Part shown: positions 58,792 to 59,637 of the stretch, piece after piece
How the letters are laid out: the number at the start of each line of letters is the position of its first letter
Numbering within the stretch: the first letter of the stretch is position 1
DNA from: Melioribacteraceae bacterium
Lineage (GTDB): Bacteria > Bacteroidota > Ignavibacteria > Ignavibacteriales > Melioribacteraceae
Length of the DNA stretch: 59,637 nucleotides
Assembly (NCBI GenBank): GCA_016927595.1
Contig: JAFGMI010000022.1
Location: forward strand, 1 to 59,637
Direction: 5' to 3'
Notes under the pieces: model-generated
Told to the model about the DNA's origin: nothing
The model's database searches: none
The model's input: the letters and a program-made list of their open reading frames with translations, nothing else
Translations under genes and position numbers: made by a program

Positions 58792-59637
58792 TTACCTCTT
58801 AAAATGAAATAAATATCTCTGACCATACATTGTATTTCTATGCGAGGTCAGTTTTTTTTGTAATTCAAATCCGTATTCTTCAGCTTTATTAATAATCTGT
58901 TCTACCTGATAATCATTAATTTCGAATACCAATTCGTTTGCACTGCTGAATATGCTGTTCAGAACACTATCATAATGTTCAGGCGTGGTGTTTCTTTGTA
59001 CATGATGTAACATATTCAGTGCCATAATAATATCGTACTCATCGCCTGGAATAATATTTCCGTTTCCTAACGGTATCGCTTCTGTATCAAAATTATTGAA
59101 GTGATTGGACATTAACATTTCACGATAGACTTTTAATTGTTTTTCGCTCTGGTCAATACCTTTTACTTTTGCCGCACCGCTTTGTAAAACTTTCAAAGAA
59201 AAGTATCCGAAATAACTTCCTATATCAAGCACATATTTGCCTTTCCAATCAATATCGAATTTGCTGATATTCTCCCATGACAACCAGCATTGTTCAGTAC
59301 CCGGACGAATAATTTCCCCTTCGTATTCAATTGTCTGATATGGCTGATCTTCATTCATTGAAACAAACCTCAGGAGCTCCCACTTGTTAAGTCTCCAGTC
59401 AATAACTTCGCCGACTGTCTCCATAAAGTGATCTGCATTTTGAATAGAATAATTATCACCCTCTCTGTATATGTATTCGATATTAGAAATTATTCCTTTA
59501 TTTAAATACTCCTCAAATCTTTCTCTGAGCATATGTTGATTCTTCTGATTCCATATCATGTCTTCTTCTTTACTGAGTTTTTCCTTTTCACGATTCGCGA
59601 TTCGTTCAGGTGTTGATCGTTGTGATGCGTATAATTC
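58792..59637 (-). CDS. SAM-dependent methyltransferase, possibly extending past the window
   Basis: The clear domain is a Rossmann methyltransferase: VLDIGSYFGYFSLKVLQSGA (motif I), KGIDQSEKQLKVYREML, MALNMLHHVQRN. The first ATG in the frame is at 59559 (255 residues), but the frame stays open for 26 more codons to the right edge (through SKEED) and no good ribosome site precedes the ATG. The gene may therefore start outside the window. It resembles CmoB-like and sugar methyltransferases; the target may be a sugar or a protein. Confidence 0.8.
   Translation of the reverse strand, partial: ELYASQRSTPERIANREKEKLSKEEDMIWNQKNQHMLRERFEEYLNKGIISNIEYIYREGDNYSIQNADHFMETVGEVIDWRLNKWELLRFVSMNEDQPYQTIEYEGEIIRPGTEQCWLSWENISKFDIDWKGKYVLDIGSYFGYFSLKVLQSGAAKVKGIDQSEKQLKVYREMLMSNHFNNFDTEAIPLGNGNIIPGDEYDIIMALNMLHHVQRNTTPEHYDSVLNSIFSSANELVFEINDYQVEQIINKAEEYGFELQKKLTSHRNTMYGQRYLFHFKR

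Overview
The window is one large, almost gene-tight flagellar and chemotaxis locus followed by a glycan cluster. The DNA is AT-rich by eye. The mix of an FlhF/FlhG system, a CheZ, NtrC-type flagellar control, free-standing TonB C-terminal-domain proteins and HDOD proteins fits a flagellated member of the Bacteroidota/Chlorobi/Ignavibacteria group. That assignment is inference from gene content; no rRNA or other taxonomic marker is present. Nearly all genes up to 54.6 kb are on the minus strand and overlap by 1-40 bases or lie a few bases apart, so they are described in transcription order (high to low coordinate).

Layout on the minus strand: (1) 59.6-57.1 kb holds a methyltransferase that may run off the window, a PIG-L deacetylase and a formyltransferase-like protein. 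(2) 57.1-55.1 kb is the only plus-strand operon: a MaoC-like hydratase, a CitE-like lyase and a PglD-type acyltransferase. (3) 54.6-45.0 kb holds two QdtA/FdtA-like ketoisomerases, a DegT-family aminotransferase, a TPR glycosyltransferase, a 1379-residue triple-glycosyltransferase fusion, and a GT2-TPR protein. This lies directly upstream of flagellin and probably builds and attaches a flagellin glycan. (4) 44.7-41.1 kb: fliC, fliS, fliD, a FliT/FlgN-like chaperone, flgM. (5) 41.0-38.9 kb: a soluble histidine kinase and a sigma54 activator (FlgS/FlgR type). (6) 38.8-35.8 kb: two secreted TonB-C proteins and a chemoreceptor. (7) 35.6-28.6 kb: HEAT protein, cheR, cheY, cheY, cheZ, cheA, cheB and a small CxC protein. 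(8) 28.5-16.2 kb: flgB, flgC, an 84-aa protein, fliE, fliF, fliG, fliH, fliI, fliJ, a MotE-like protein, fliK, flgD, a TIGR02530-like protein, flgE. (9) 16.0-6.8 kb: fliL, fliM, fliN, fliO, fliP, fliQ, fliR, flhB, flhA, flhF, flhG. (10) 6.7 kb to the left edge: a small membrane protein, fliA, two HDOD proteins, a degenerate histidine kinase, a bitopic protein, flgF, flgG, flgA and the start of flgH. cheW, motAB, flgK/flgL, flgI, csrA and fliW are not in the window.

A regulatory hierarchy can be read from the DNA. The three structural operons (flgB, fliL, small membrane protein-fliA) each begin with a TGGYAY-N5-TTGRG element, a sigma54-type -24/-12 promoter, placed so transcription would start about 17-19 nt before the start codon. 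The FlgS/FlgR-type pair is the obvious activator. fliC and the TonB-C/MCP unit carry TAAA-N15-TTCGATAA, a sigma28 (FliA) promoter. FlgM is the expected anti-sigma factor. The fliC leader also has two good CsrA-type sites, one in a hairpin loop and one over the Shine-Dalgarno, resembling the Bacillus subtilis hag leader.

The least explained parts are the plus-strand MaoC-CitE-acyltransferase cassette next to flagellin glycosylation genes, the degenerate kinase coupled to tandem HDOD proteins in the fliA operon, the sigma28-promoter TonB-C secreted proteins, and several small conserved-looking proteins inside core flagellar operons.
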